Shown here one piece after another: positions 38,965-51,036 of a stretch of 64,000 bases of DNA (positions within the stretch are counted from its first letter, which is position 1; each line of letters starts with the position of its first letter). The notes below the pieces were generated by a model, which was not told where the DNA came from, ran no database searches, and was given only the letters and a program-made list of their open reading frames with translations. Made by a program: the position numbers and the translations under genes. Origin of the DNA: Siderastrea siderea (lineage: Eukaryota > Cnidaria > Anthozoa > Scleractinia > Rhizangiidae). The DNA lies in assembly GCA_964030785.1 (NCBI GenBank), contig OZ034979.1:36754484-36818483 (forward strand), given 5' to 3'.

Positions 38965-41900
38965 TTGGCTTTGTTAGGCCAAGATGAAAACGACCCATCT
39001 GTGGAACCTTCCCTCCCCTATGAGGAAGAAGAGACAAACCTGTTTTCTCCTGAAGAGATAGCTTGCAGTGACGAGGATGAAATCTGTCAAGAGGCATTGG
39101 ATCGCTTCGAACGCCAACATCAATTTCAAACCAACCTCCTTCAACAAAGTGGAGCAGGAGGTTTGGATGCCAGTGCGGACGGCGCCTTCGACTTTGAGGT
39201 GGACAATTATGTCAATCGATTGAGTAGCCGAATGGGTGTTCGTGAACGTCATTTCAAAACCCAGTTACGCCAAACGGGGAACTTAATTCCAGATCAAAAC
39301 ATCACAGAAGCCCTACAAGATGGCTTACGTCGAGCGGTGAATCAAGTGTTAGCCACGACTCCCGACCTCCACGATCAAGATCGCCTCTACTTCACGATCG
39401 GTTCGAACCGATTACACAACAACTTTCAGGGCTGGGGATTACGTGCTGGTGAATGGCGTGAAGGAGGTGAACTTATGGATGCCCTCTTCAATCGATTGGC
39501 CCAAGCCCTCAACAGCAATGAACAATTTGAAATGGATGACTCGTTTCAATTGTCCATAACTCAAGTCCATCATGCCCCTCAGGAAACTGGCAGACCCCGC
39601 CGTGGCAAACCCGGACACCCCACGATGGAAATCTTGACCAAAACATCGAAATCGATCATCAGAATAAACAACAAAGATGAACTCTGTTGTGCAAGAGCCC
39701 TCGTGGTCGCCAAAGCCAGAGTGGACCAACACCCGAAATGGTCGTCGATTCGACACGGAGGGAAACTTGAAAGAACCCTGGCTCTATGGCTACAACATGA
39801 AGCCAAGGTGCCCTTGGTTCCTTGCAGCTACGATGCCTTGACGGCCTTCAGTGCGGCCCCGTCCCTTGCCCATTACCAGATCATCCTGGTGGATGCTTAC
39901 CGGTCTTTTCATATCACCACCTTTGGAGTCACCCAAGACAAACAATTGACCCTGTTGCACCACCAAGGTCATTACGATGTCATTACCCGTTTACCAGGGT
40001 TTTTCGGGTCCAGTTATGTCTGTGCCCACTGTTGGAAACCCTATAACACACAGGGAGAGCATCGATGCAACAAGAAAAAGAAAAAGAAAAAGAAAAAGAG
40101 TGCCCTGATTTCCAGGCAGCTTATCCTCGAGGCCAGAAAGCCACACGACGTTGCCAACAATGTCATCGGGACTTTTTCGGAGAGACTTGTTTCCAAGCAC
40201 ATCTCTTCAAGGACCATGCTGGCAAACCCGTGACCAACCCACAGTCCTCCGTGTGCTTTCTTCGCCGTCGCTGTCCTAACTGTCGCAAACAGGACGTTGG
40301 GGTGGAAAGAATTCAAAGGCACCAATGCTGGTACGTGGACTGCCCTTCTTGCCATGGGTACGTGCACGGTGAAACCCATCTTTGTTTCATTCAAAGACCC
40401 CCAAGGCCTCAAGAAAAGAAGAGGAAAAGGAAACGTCAAGGAGGTCCTCGTGCTAAACGAGGGGCGGCCACCGCGGGGCTTCAAACCACCCCGGAGGAGG
40501 AGGAGGAAGATGTGGACGACCTGCCACCCTTGCACGTGTTTTTTGATATTGAAGCCATGCAACCCCACGAACAACACATTGCTAATCTCATCGTGGTCGA
40601 AACCGAAGACGACGATCAACCTATTCGTTTCCCAGGCGAATATTGTACCAGAGATTTTCTCGAATGGCTGGATACCTTAACACTCAATGACACCCGACAA
40701 GTCAATGTCTCAGCTCATAATTTCCAAGGGTACGATGGTTACTTTGTGGTTCATCAATACCATAGTGACAACCGGATCGTCGAACAGCTCCAGAACGGGT
40801 GTAAACTCTTGGAAGTCAAACACGATCGTATCCGATTCATCGATTCTCTCAGTTTCTTCCAGATGCCACTGTCCGCCTTTCCCAAAACCTTTGGATTAAC
40901 GGAACTGAAAAAAGGCTACTTCCCACACAAGTTCAATCTTCCAGAACATCAAAACTACGTGGGCATCGTCCCGGCCCTCGATTACTACATGCCTGAAACC
41001 CATGTCTCCCGAAGGCAAGCAAGAGCAACGCGAGAAGGAGGTGGTCTTTGATTTCCAAAAAGAATTGGTTGAGTACTGTGAATCAGATGTGCGTCTCTTG
41101 AAACAAGGATGTCTGACCTTCAAACGGTTGTTTGAAGCTCAAGCGGGCTTTAACCCGTTTGACCAAATCACGATTGCTTCTGCCTGCAACCAGGATTTAC
41201 GCATGAACCGGATGATCCCTAACAGTATTGCCAGTGAACCCACCCTTGGTTGGAAGAATCGCATCAATCACTCCAACGTGTCCATCGAATGGCTCACTTG
41301 GTGTGCCCAAGAACAGTCTCAGGACATTCAACATGCCAGAAATGCCGGCGAGTATCGCATTCCCGGCACCCACTTCCATGTGGATGGTTACTGCCACGAC
41401 ACCCAGACCGTGTACGAATTTCAAGGTTGTTTCACCCATGGATGTCCCACCTGTCATCCAAACCGCCACGAAAAACATGTGCGTCACTTTGATCGAACCA
41501 TGCAAGATATCTACGAAATCTCGCAACACAAGGTCCAACAGTTAAGATAACAAGGGTACACTGTGGTCCAAATATGGGAATGCGAATGGAAACGTCTCAA
41601 AGAAACCAACCCAGAGATCCAATCCTTCGTCGACAACCTGGAGTTGAACAACCCCCTCAACCCTCGTGACGCTTTCTGTAGAGGTCGGACCAATGCGGTG
41701 AAACTGTACCATCAGGTGACCCCCAACCAAAAGATCCATTACATTGATGTCACCTCCTTGTACCCTTGGGTCAGCAAAACCTCTGTCTACCCTAAAGGTC
41801 ATCCTGAATTCATTTCACAACCGGGTCACACGGACATCCAAGAGTACTTTGGGCTCATCCAATGCAAAGTCCTGCCTCCACGTGACCTCTACCATCCCGT

Positions 41901-43023
41901 CCTGCCTTACCGTCAAGAGGGAAAACTGCTCTTTCCCCTCTGTGCCAGTTGTGTGAAAGAAGAAATGCCCAAACGTCCCTGGGAGAGGACGGCCGAATGC
42001 AACCACACCGACGAGCAATGCGTCCTGACCGGGACATGGTGCAGCCCGGAATTAGACAAAGCGGTGGACTTAGGATATCAAGTCCAGTACATCTACGAAG
42101 TCTGGCATTTTAAAGAAACCTGTCAAGGTCTCTTCGCAGACTACGTCAACACTTGGTTGAAAATCAAGCAAGAAGCCAGTGGGTGGCCCGAATGGTGTAA
42201 CACTGAGGAAAAGAAGAACCAGTACGTGGAATTATACCACCAAAAGGAGGGCATCCGCTTGGAGTACGACAAGATCCAAAAGAATCCAGGGTTGCGAACC
42301 CTGGCCAAAATGATGCTCAATTCCATGTGGGGCAAGTTTGGACAACGGCTCAACAAGACCCGACTCCAAGAATTTGATGACCCCCAAGCCTTTCATCGTT
42401 TTTTGGATACGGATACCTTGGATGTACGTCATGTCTCCATTATGAATGACCAAATGGTGGAGGTACTCTACCAGTACCAAAAGGAAGACATCCCCGTCTC
42501 ACCCAACCTGAACATCTTTGTGGCTTGTTTCACCACCTGTTGGGCCCGTCTCAAGCTGTATGAAGCCTTAGAGTTACTGGGAGTACGTGTCCTCTACTAC
42601 GACACGGACTCGGTCATCTACTTAGAGGAACCTGGCCCACCCAGTCCGGTTTTGGTGAATTACCTCGGCGACTTTACGTCTGAATTGGACGACGGCGATT
42701 TCATTGTGGAATTCGTGTCAGGCGGACCCAAGAATTATGGCTATAAAACCAACAAGGGGTGCGTCGAATGTAAAGTGAGAGGTTTTCGCCTCAACTGGGA
42801 AGGAAAAACCCAGTTGAGTTATGATGTCATGCGTCAAAACGTCCTGGACGAAATCCAGAAGCCACTCCAGAAACCGCGCCAAACCCAAGTAACAAAAACT
42901 CACCAAATTGTCCGGGATCCACAACACTACCACCTCCTCACCTTGCCCTACCACGAACGTTACCAGCTCGTGTACGACAAGAGAGTGGTAGATCCAAACA
43001 CCTTCAAGACTTACCCGTACTGA
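38965..43023 (+). pseudogene. polB: Protein-primed family B DNA polymerase (two frameshifts and a stop)
   Basis: A large gene in four pieces. The N-terminal region (to ~40060) ends in zinc-finger-like C..C..H.C and leads into more Cys/His pairs (CQQCHRDFF, CPNCRKQD, CPSCHGYVHGETHLC). Exonuclease motifs: FDIEAM (~40550), HNFQGYDGY (~40720) and YCESDVRLL (~41075). Polymerase motifs: DVTSLYPWV (~41745), KMMLNSMWGKFG (~42310) and YYDTDSV (~42596), so all catalytic Asp residues are present. Lesions: a one-base loss in the (AAAAAG)n Lys tract at ~40070-40100, a one-base gain at ~40998-41001, and a TAA at 41548-41550. No ATG precedes 38965 in frame, so the true start is unclear. This enzyme copies the linear genome using a terminal protein. 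Confidence 0.92.
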
Positions 43024-43102
43024 TACCTGTGAGAGACACACTCATCGAAAAGGAACATTCATTAAAAAGGAACATTCAGGATTGTCACTCTGTTAAAGGA
43101 CA

Positions 43103-43550
43103 CTGGAATAAATTATTTTTTGTTTTCCAACATGGCGTCTTTTCTTTGAGTCAAGGACCTCCCCCGATGCCTGAATTGGACTTTGGACTCTGAGCCCGCG
43201 TTCCTCAGCGGTTTTGCCCCATCCTGAGCCCGCCATCCCTTTTTCCCTACTAGTCAGCGGTTTCCCACCCTAGCCAGAGGGCACGTCATGTCAGCGTCAC
43301 GAAATGTCCTCTCTTTTCTTAATCTGAGCCCACGATTCACTCGTCAGCGGTTTTCCACCAGAAATCACGTGACCTTCCCATTTCCAGTCACTTCCGGTTC
43401 CGGTGACGTCACTTCCGGTCACTTTTGGTCACTTCCGGTTGAGCCCACAAGCCCTTAGCAACCCAATGGTCAGCAGTTGTATTTCCGGTTAGCAACAACG
43501 AGAACCAATCAGAAGCCTCCATTTTGCCTATGTGAGCCCGACTTACTACT
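43103..43550 (-). repeat. Right terminal inverted repeat
   Basis: About 448 bp, the inverted copy of 22290-22686. Its inner edge supplies AATAAA (43107-43112), a likely poly(A) signal for PolB, which stops at 43023. The CRE-type TGACGTCA lies at 43404-43411, among repeated CACTTCCGG words. Confidence 0.92.
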
Positions 43551-43556
43551 AACAAC
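43551..43556. other. Target-site duplication, right copy (AACAAC)
   Basis: Identical to 22284-22289. Confidence 0.95.
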
Positions 43557-45595
43557 GTTATCAGTATTTTCTAGTATTCTATCATTGGTTAAAATTGCTG
43601 AAGCATCGTCTTCATGAAGGCTCTATTGACAACCCGGACAAAGGCATTTATTACTACAGTCCGTTACAACACTCAAAGAGATTATAGTACACCGAACGTC
43701 ACAAAACAAACCGTTCTTCTGTCAGGCGCCACTGCTTTGTTCTGTGATAGAACACCTGATAAACAACTAAAAAATTCCTTCGTTCAAGTCTAAGCTACCT
43801 GACCTTTGGCAGTGCTAGCTTCTGCTTCCTATTTCATCACGATTTACAATAACCGATTGTTGAACTATGTCAGTTAATTTTCTTTTGTAGCCAAAGGTCA
43901 ACCTTACATAAACAAAAGCCTAAACCATAAAGAACCATTTAATTGATAATCGCGATTTTCACGGATATTTTCTTGTTATGTCACCCAGATCCGTCAACTG
44001 GATTCTTCAGAAAACGTTGGTTATGCTCGTGAACACGTGATTTATTCATTTATAAGCACAACCGCTGCCTGTGTTTTACCAGTGCTTGAGTGCTCAGCTC
44101 TGACGTATTTCATGGTAATGACTTCACATAACTGGTGACGATTTTTCCTGGTGACTGCGATTTCTCTTGTGTTGAATCAGACCTGGATTGCAGTGTATAT
44201 AATGATCATTTACGCTAATACCGGTAACGCGTGTCATTGTTCCCTCGTGGTGGCAATACTAGCTGGATTTACCAGTGGATTAATTGTGACGAAACAACAG
44301 ATGCCTATACGGTGGGTACTAATAAGTCTGAGCCTCTTTATCAAGGCGAGGCCTGGTGGGCATACTTTCATATGAAAATGAGTTTTATTTGCATGAGAAT
44401 GAAAACTGATTTTCATTTAAACGGCTTTGCACCAGGCTTTGCTTTGAAAAAGAGGCTCAAGAGAATTCGGTAATGGATTATTCTACACTTCACTACTGGA
44501 GCGGTTTTTAATTGAGTGTCGTAAAACCAAACCCAAACTGATTACTCTGACCAATCAGAAAAGACACAAGCGACACAACGAGCCAATCAGAACTCGCAGC
44601 AGAAACGTGTAACTGGCGTCAAGCGCGGGAAAACGCGTGCGACCAAGTCACGGTTGGTTTTGGTTTTACTTCTGATTAGTTGAGAAAATGGCGCGAGTTG
44701 CCTTAACCAGTCATGCGGCATAGTAACGCAAGATTAAAGCAAAGGCAAATTACTCTCGAAGCTCAATTGAAAACCTGCTCCATTAAGGTGGCCCGATACT
44801 ATTTATTTGCGTACGGGGCAACTGTTTTGAAATCAAATTTTTAGCTGCTCAACATCATCGATATGTCCCTGTTCTGGTGAATTACATGACTAAGGGCCCG
44901 GCCTAAAGGGTCCAACATTTCCAATCAACACCGTTTAAAAACGCTTTTGGGAACCCTGATAAATGTTGGCACCCTTTTAAATGATGTTCAATGATTTTGA
45001 AGGACGTTGAATGATGTAGAATGGTGTTGAACAAAGTTTTATTCCTGTCAAACATTCGTACAACAACGCTGTATCCCACAATGTTGAATGATAATGAATC
45101 CGTTTGCTAAGGGACCAAATGGCAAAATATAGCATTTTCTTTTTTAACATACTATTTAGACTTGGAATATGTCAGCTAAATTCGTTGAATACTTTCACTT
45201 TTATTCTTTGCAGGTTGTTCAATATCATCCCCCAGATGTACGGCTACTTGGCGATCACTAAGGTCTTGTTATAAAATGTTCGTCTGAAATGTGAATTCGA
45301 GTCCACTTTGAACTGCATGCATCGGTAAAGATGGCAAAGCTGTGTTAGTCAGATTTGATTTTGATTCAGTTAATCGCTATGAACATTTGATGATAACGTT
45401 AAGCGTAACTTTAATTGTTTCCCTAAGGAGTGCTCGCTTTTTGCAGCAGTACCACCCTTGCAATCAATTTTGTTTATTTGCACTTCGTTTGTATGCTTTG
45501 TAAGTACGCAATGCTTATGTCTTGCGGTAAAATGTGTTGTAAATTATTAGGGTAAAATATGTTGTAAATTATTATTATTATTATTATTATTATTA

Positions 45596-45632
<37 letters not shown>

Positions 45633-46010
45633 ATTTCCATTAAAAGCCTGAGATCCGTAAGGGGCCGAACCTATTCAGCCTGGAGCACGAGGGGAGGGGA
45701 AGGGAGGGGGGGCTGACTTTGTAAGTTTATGACTTTTTTCACTCTGAGCATGCAAGCCAAAGCCACCAACCAAACCTGTTGATTTTTCCTAAAATTTTTC
45801 TGGTAGCAGTTTAGTAGGACATATCACTGCTTAGCAAATCTAACGTTACCATGGCAACCGTATTTTGACAGGCAGTTTTCTCAAAATTTTAAATTGTGTT
45901 GTTTTAGATAAAAATTTTTTACTATATTTGGTTAAATTTTACATTTTTATATCAGTTGAGTGTTTCTTTTTGGTCGCCTTTAACTGCTAAAAAGCCCAAC
46001 CTGAAAAGAA
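43557..46010. other. Non-coding host DNA
   Basis: No gene seen. Includes an imperfect foldback at about 44328-44461 (GAGCCTCTT / AAGAGGCTC ends), a MITE-like patch of TTGAATGATG words at 44893-45110 and an (ATT)n microsatellite at about 45568-45630. Confidence 0.5.
45568..45630. repeat. (ATT)n microsatellite
   Basis: About twenty ATT units with one TTG interruption. Confidence 0.9.
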
Positions 46011-46014
46011 TTAA

Positions 46015-49000
46015 GAGCGAATGTTGCCAAAAATCAAACATTTTCAAAATATTGTGGCAACAGCTCAAAAATCAATTCCGCTCATATTCTTGTGTTAGGT
46101 AGACCTTAATGTGAAACAAATCACTGCATAGTTCGCTTGGCTGAATATCGATTTATTTTCAAGAAAATCGATATTAACGGAATTCGCTCAAAATACCGCT
46201 TTTGAAGCTCAAAATTTAAGGCAAATCTGGAAGCTTCGCGTGACAAAATGGAGCATTCCAGAGCAATAAAAAGTAACCAGACTTGTAGAACGATGTTTAA
46301 ATATATGTCTAAAGCAATTTTAGCAATTTCTGCTTAGTTATTTACGAGCTCTAATTAAATTTATCCGACATACTTTTGACTAGATAAAAAGTTTATCAAG
46401 TTTAACCCCTAAAAAAAGTATGTGGTACCGAATATTATTCGTCAAGAATCTGGATTTCAAGAGGAGAAGGGATGTTCTTTTGCTTCCTAACAGGATTTTT
46501 TGGGGAAATTTATTGACGCGATGTTATAGAATTTTAAAGTTGGACAAAACGCGTTGATTCAAGCGATCAGAAAAGTCAGCCTAATTAACTCAGTGTACAC
46601 ATAAACAAACAACTTCACGTTTACCGCAGGTTTTGATCAGCCAACAACCGATTTTAACACAAAATCCTTTTACCTTCATGTTGCTGTATCACAGATGACA
46701 GCTGTGGTCCTTGTTCATGATAAAATTCAAGCAAACTGCAAGGAAACTTGACAGAATATCCAACTTGCCATGCCGTTTCACCGAACATCCGCCGTTTTTG
46801 ATGTGAGGATTCTCTTTTCCTATTTTCGTTAGAAAACAGGCTTAAGGTGTTGTGCAAGAGATGCCTTTCCTTTGAAACTAGCTCTGTACTGAACAGCGAA
46901 ACAAGAAGTCGTTAATACAAAAGCATCTGTTACGTGCTTTGGGTGATGCCGCTAATTAATTCAGTCAGAACTAGTTTTAGTGAAATCGACAACTGCATGC
47001 ATGTACCGCGGTAATGAAATTTTGGGTGCATCGGGTGACTTTGGGGAATAAGGTTAAATTGTTTTTTCAAATAAGCTATTCTTGTCATCCTACGTTTATT
47101 AATTTAAGTAGTGAGCGAAGATTCTCAGTAGATTGGTTTCAGATGAGCACTTAAAAATGCGTGAAACTGAAAAAAACGTACGTTGGTTGCGTGACATTAA
47201 CCCTAGAGCTTTTTTCTGGTGGGCAGGGCGAAGGGATTTAAAAAATATATTCTCTGTTGGTTTTCCAAGAGGAAGCACAGTAAATGAACTATGGCTGGAT
47301 TAAAATACAAAGCTGGACATGAAAATCTCCTTTTCGGTCTGAGAATGTTTTCTTTCTTTTTGTTTAGGGTGGGGCGGGGTTTGGGCGAAAGGTGTTTGAA
47401 AAGACGTTTAAGAGAATACTAAATTGACTGATTGTAAGTGCCCGGGTGAAAGTGATAGTATAAGTAAACGATTCTTGGCATTAAATGATTTTTAAATAAA
47501 GCGGAGCTTTTCCATCTCTTGTTTCAGAACTCACCTAACCCCACCTTTAATGTATCAATTATGCAGAAGTGAAACCTTTTGCTTTACAACATCACAACAT
47601 TCAAGTCAGCCACCTGCATGTGATAAAGCTTTGTTCAGTAGTTATAAAAGCGGATAGGAAATTGCAGGTTCTCGATTTTCCGAAAACTGGATTTCACAGA
47701 CCCAAAAGGCTTCGATTAGAAGTACTTAGTCCGTGCCTGCACCCTGTCCTCGTGTGTTTTAATATTCTTTAAAGGCATCTTGAGGTGACTTGGACATCTA
47801 AGTCACCTTCATATCAAGGTCTTCGAACACCTTTAAGATTAATAGCGGGTCGCTGTAAAATGACAGTTTTGAGGACTTAATTTTTAATCAGGCTCGCTTG
47901 GAATTATTATCTTGGAATTATCTTTGCCTATTGCTTAACCGACCCACTTTCGCGAGGATGGGGGTGATGGGTGAGAGGGGGAGGGGGGGGGGTTGGAAAC
48001 CTACTTAAGGGGAAACCTTTTCATGTTGGGGGATTAAGGGTTCAAACTTCCCCCTTCTCTTAGCCTTCAACCCCGGCTGCGCCCTCATTTTGTTGGCTCA
48101 CGCTCTTTGCGTTTTTCGTTTGCAAACTTTATGACTCGGCCAAACTGATTTGACAACATTATTCAACAATCTTGAACACAACTTTGTATTGCGAGGTTGA
48201 ACAAGGTGGGCAAACGAATTCAATACTTTTGATCACACCTGAGAACATAGAAAAAGTTGAATCAGTACTACAGAACATCATTGCACAGAGTGGCACACCT
48301 GAGAACAAAAGAAAAGTCGGCAAAATTGTGAAACATCATTAAGCTGGAAGGCCAAACTTGTTTTAAAAATTCAACACCGTTGATTGGTGTTGAATAGAAC
48401 GTTGAACCCCCAGTTAACCGTTTTGTAGTTTTCTTCACTGTTGGAAGCTGTAAAAAAAAGACTGCACGCACTACAGTGTCAGTCGCGTAGAGTCGTTTAT
48501 CGTTGGACAGGGCCGGTGCCTGTTGAGCATCGAAAGCGGAAAACCCAAGACTCATAAAAAGTCATCCAAGTTAAGCCCGTAGTGGGTTGTATTTTCTGCC
48601 ACAGGACGAAGCTCTTAACAATCTTGCAGATCATTAAATTTATTCCCTGAGAACCAGTACGAAATTTGATTTCTTATTAATGTCTATTCGCCGTAAATAA
48701 GTGTTTGTGCGTTAAATGTACACTAGCACGTAAATGCGAACAAGAACCAGGTAAAAATAAAAAAGAGGTTTAAGGTATCACCACTGCCTTATTTGAAAGT
48801 CTTTGAATGCCAGGAATCGATACAATCAGTCGATTCAGTGTTCTCTAGAACTTCTTTCCCCGAAACCTATAGCCCCAGCCCCTCCCCACCCTCACCCCAA
48901 CAAAACGAAAAAAGAATTTTAAGACCGAACATGAAATTTTCATGCCTGACTTTGTATTTTAATCTAGCCATAGTATATAAAATAGCGTTCATTAACTGTG

Positions 49001-50258
49001 CTACTTCTTGGAAAACCAACAGAGAATATATTTTTAAAACCCCCTTTGCGGCCTTGCCCTGCCCATCAGGTAAAAGCTCAGTCTCGGGTATGTCACGCAA
49101 CCAACGTGCGCTTTTTTAAGTTGCCGGCACATTTCAAAGTACTCATCGAACCCAATCTACTGAGAATCTTCGCTCAATCCTTAAAGTAGTAAACGTAGGA
49201 AGACAGAAATAGCTTATTTGAAAAAGCAATTAAACCTAATTCCCCAAAGTTACCCGATGCACCCAAAATGTCGTTACCGCGGTACATGCATGCAGTAGTC
49301 GATTTCACTAACACTCGTTCTAAATTAATTAGCGGCATCACCCAAAGCACGTAACAGATGTTTTTGTATTAACGACTTCTTGTTTCGCTGTTCAGTTCAG
49401 AGCTAGTTTGAAAGGAAAGACATCTTATGTCCAACACCTTAAGCCTGCTTTCCAACGAAAATAGGAAAAGAGAATCCTCACATCAAAAACGGCGGATGTT
49501 CGGTGAAACGGCATGGCAAGTTGCGATCTCCTGTCAAGTTTCCTTGCAGTTTGCTTGAATTTATCATGAATTTATCACAGCTGTCATCTGTGATGCAGCA
49601 ACATGAACGTTAAAGGATTTTGTGTTAAAATCGGTTGTTGGCTGATCAAAACCTGCGGTAAACGTGAAGTTGTTTGTGTATGTGTACACTGAGTTAATTA
49701 GGCTGACTTTTCTGATCGATTAAATCAACGCAATTTGTCCAGCTTTAAAATTCTATAACATCGCGTCAATAAATTTCCCCAAAAAATCCTTTTAGGAGGG
49801 AAAAGAACATCCCTTCTCCTCTTGAAATCCAGATTCTTGACGAATAATATTCGGTACCACATACTTTTTTTAGGGGTTAAACGTGATATACTTTTTATCT
49901 AGTCAAAAGTATGTCGGATAAATTTAATTAGAGCTCGTAAATAAATGAGCAGAAATTGCTGAAATTGCTTTTGACATATATTTAAACATCGTTCTACAAG
50001 TCTGGTTACTTTTTATTGCTCTGGAATGCTTTATTTTGTCACGCGAAGCTTTGAGATTTGCCTTAAATTTTGAGCTTCAAAAGCGGTATTTTGAGCGAAT
50101 TCCGTTAATATCGATTTTCTTGAAAATAAATCGATATTCAGCCAAGCGAACTATGCAGTGATTTGTTTCACATTAAGGTCTACCTAACATAAGAATATGA
50201 GCGGAATTGATTTTTGAGCTGTTGCCACCAAATGTTTGACCGTTGGTAACATTCGCTC
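46015..50258. mobile_element. TTAA-flanked element with ~1.4-kb terminal inverted repeats
   Basis: TTAA at 46011-46014 and 50259-50262. The ends start GAGCGAATGTT on the left and close AACATTCGCTC on the right. The arms, about 46015-47400 and 48850-50258, match in inverse orientation with indels, for example GGTACCGAATATTATTCGTC at 46433-46452 against 49838-49857. The ~1.45-kb centre has no transposase frame. TTAA targets are used by piggyBac-type enzymes, but the end sequence does not match the usual CCCT start, so the class is uncertain. Confidence 0.75.
47401..48849. other. Unpaired centre of the 46015-50258 element
   Basis: About 1.45 kb with no supported gene. It holds a G-rich run near 47980 and TTGAACAAGG..TTCAACACC words that recall the patch at 44893-45110. 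Confidence 0.45.
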
Positions 50259-51036
50259 TTAAGAGGGGGTGTCCACTAACATCGAGCGAGTGGCGGCACA
50301 TGATGAAAAATAAAATTCCCTCATAAATTTTCCACGGATACCCTATAGCAATCTAAGAAGCGTGGTGGAATTTTTTTGTTGAAATTTTTTTTTTAAGCCC
50401 GAAAAAAAAAGTTAACATGTTTACGCCACACGTGTCCTGTAAGCACGCGAAATAAACGTGTATCATACCTTCTCGTAAAATTCGCTCTGTTTGATTTGCA
50501 CCCCAGAAAACCCCCATTTTAAGCATGGAAGTTTGCTTTTAAAGTGTGTAGGAAGTAATTGAGTCCTATTTTAGATCTGTGAATTAATTTTCAAGGTCAT
50601 GGCGAGCCGCTGAAAATCACTAAAATTCGCTTGCTTTGAATTCTCAATTTGGCACAGTTTTTCAAGAGAAAGTTTTCCTCCCCGGTAAAACACCAAATCA
50701 CTTGAAATTCAGAATTCTTGAAAGACGAAATACCATTCTAAAATCAGGTTTAAAAATTAGTTTCGGGCTTTTTATCAGCGCCGAGTACAAACGCTCTCAA
50801 AATCCCGATAATCACAACATTAACCTGTCAACCAGTACAAACAATAGGCGCGTCCCTCCGACCGAATAGCCGAAAACTTGGAATTTTTTCCTTGTATCCT
50901 TTGGTATTTGGATGAAAAGTACAGGATAAAGGTCATATCTAGCTTACCTTGAATAAGATTTTGTCTAAATGCCAGGTTTTGTCAAGTTTTAGGTGTACTG
51001 TCCAAGGGCCATCTTGACGCGTGGAATCGACCGTTA

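Larger units (their letters stand above)
22290..43550. mobile_element. Endogenous adintovirus / Maverick-Polinton provirus
   Basis: A complete element of 21,261 bp between terminal inverted repeats starting AGTAGTAAG and flanked by the duplication AACAAC. It encodes the full diagnostic set: protein-primed PolB, retrovirus-type integrase, packaging ATPase, adenain-type protease, double-jelly-roll major capsid protein and penton-type candidates. These genes have no introns, and neighbours often overlap by one base (TGATG or TAATG), unlike the spliced host DNA around them. Nine genes are broken, so mobility and virion production from this copy alone are unlikely. Confidence 0.95.
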
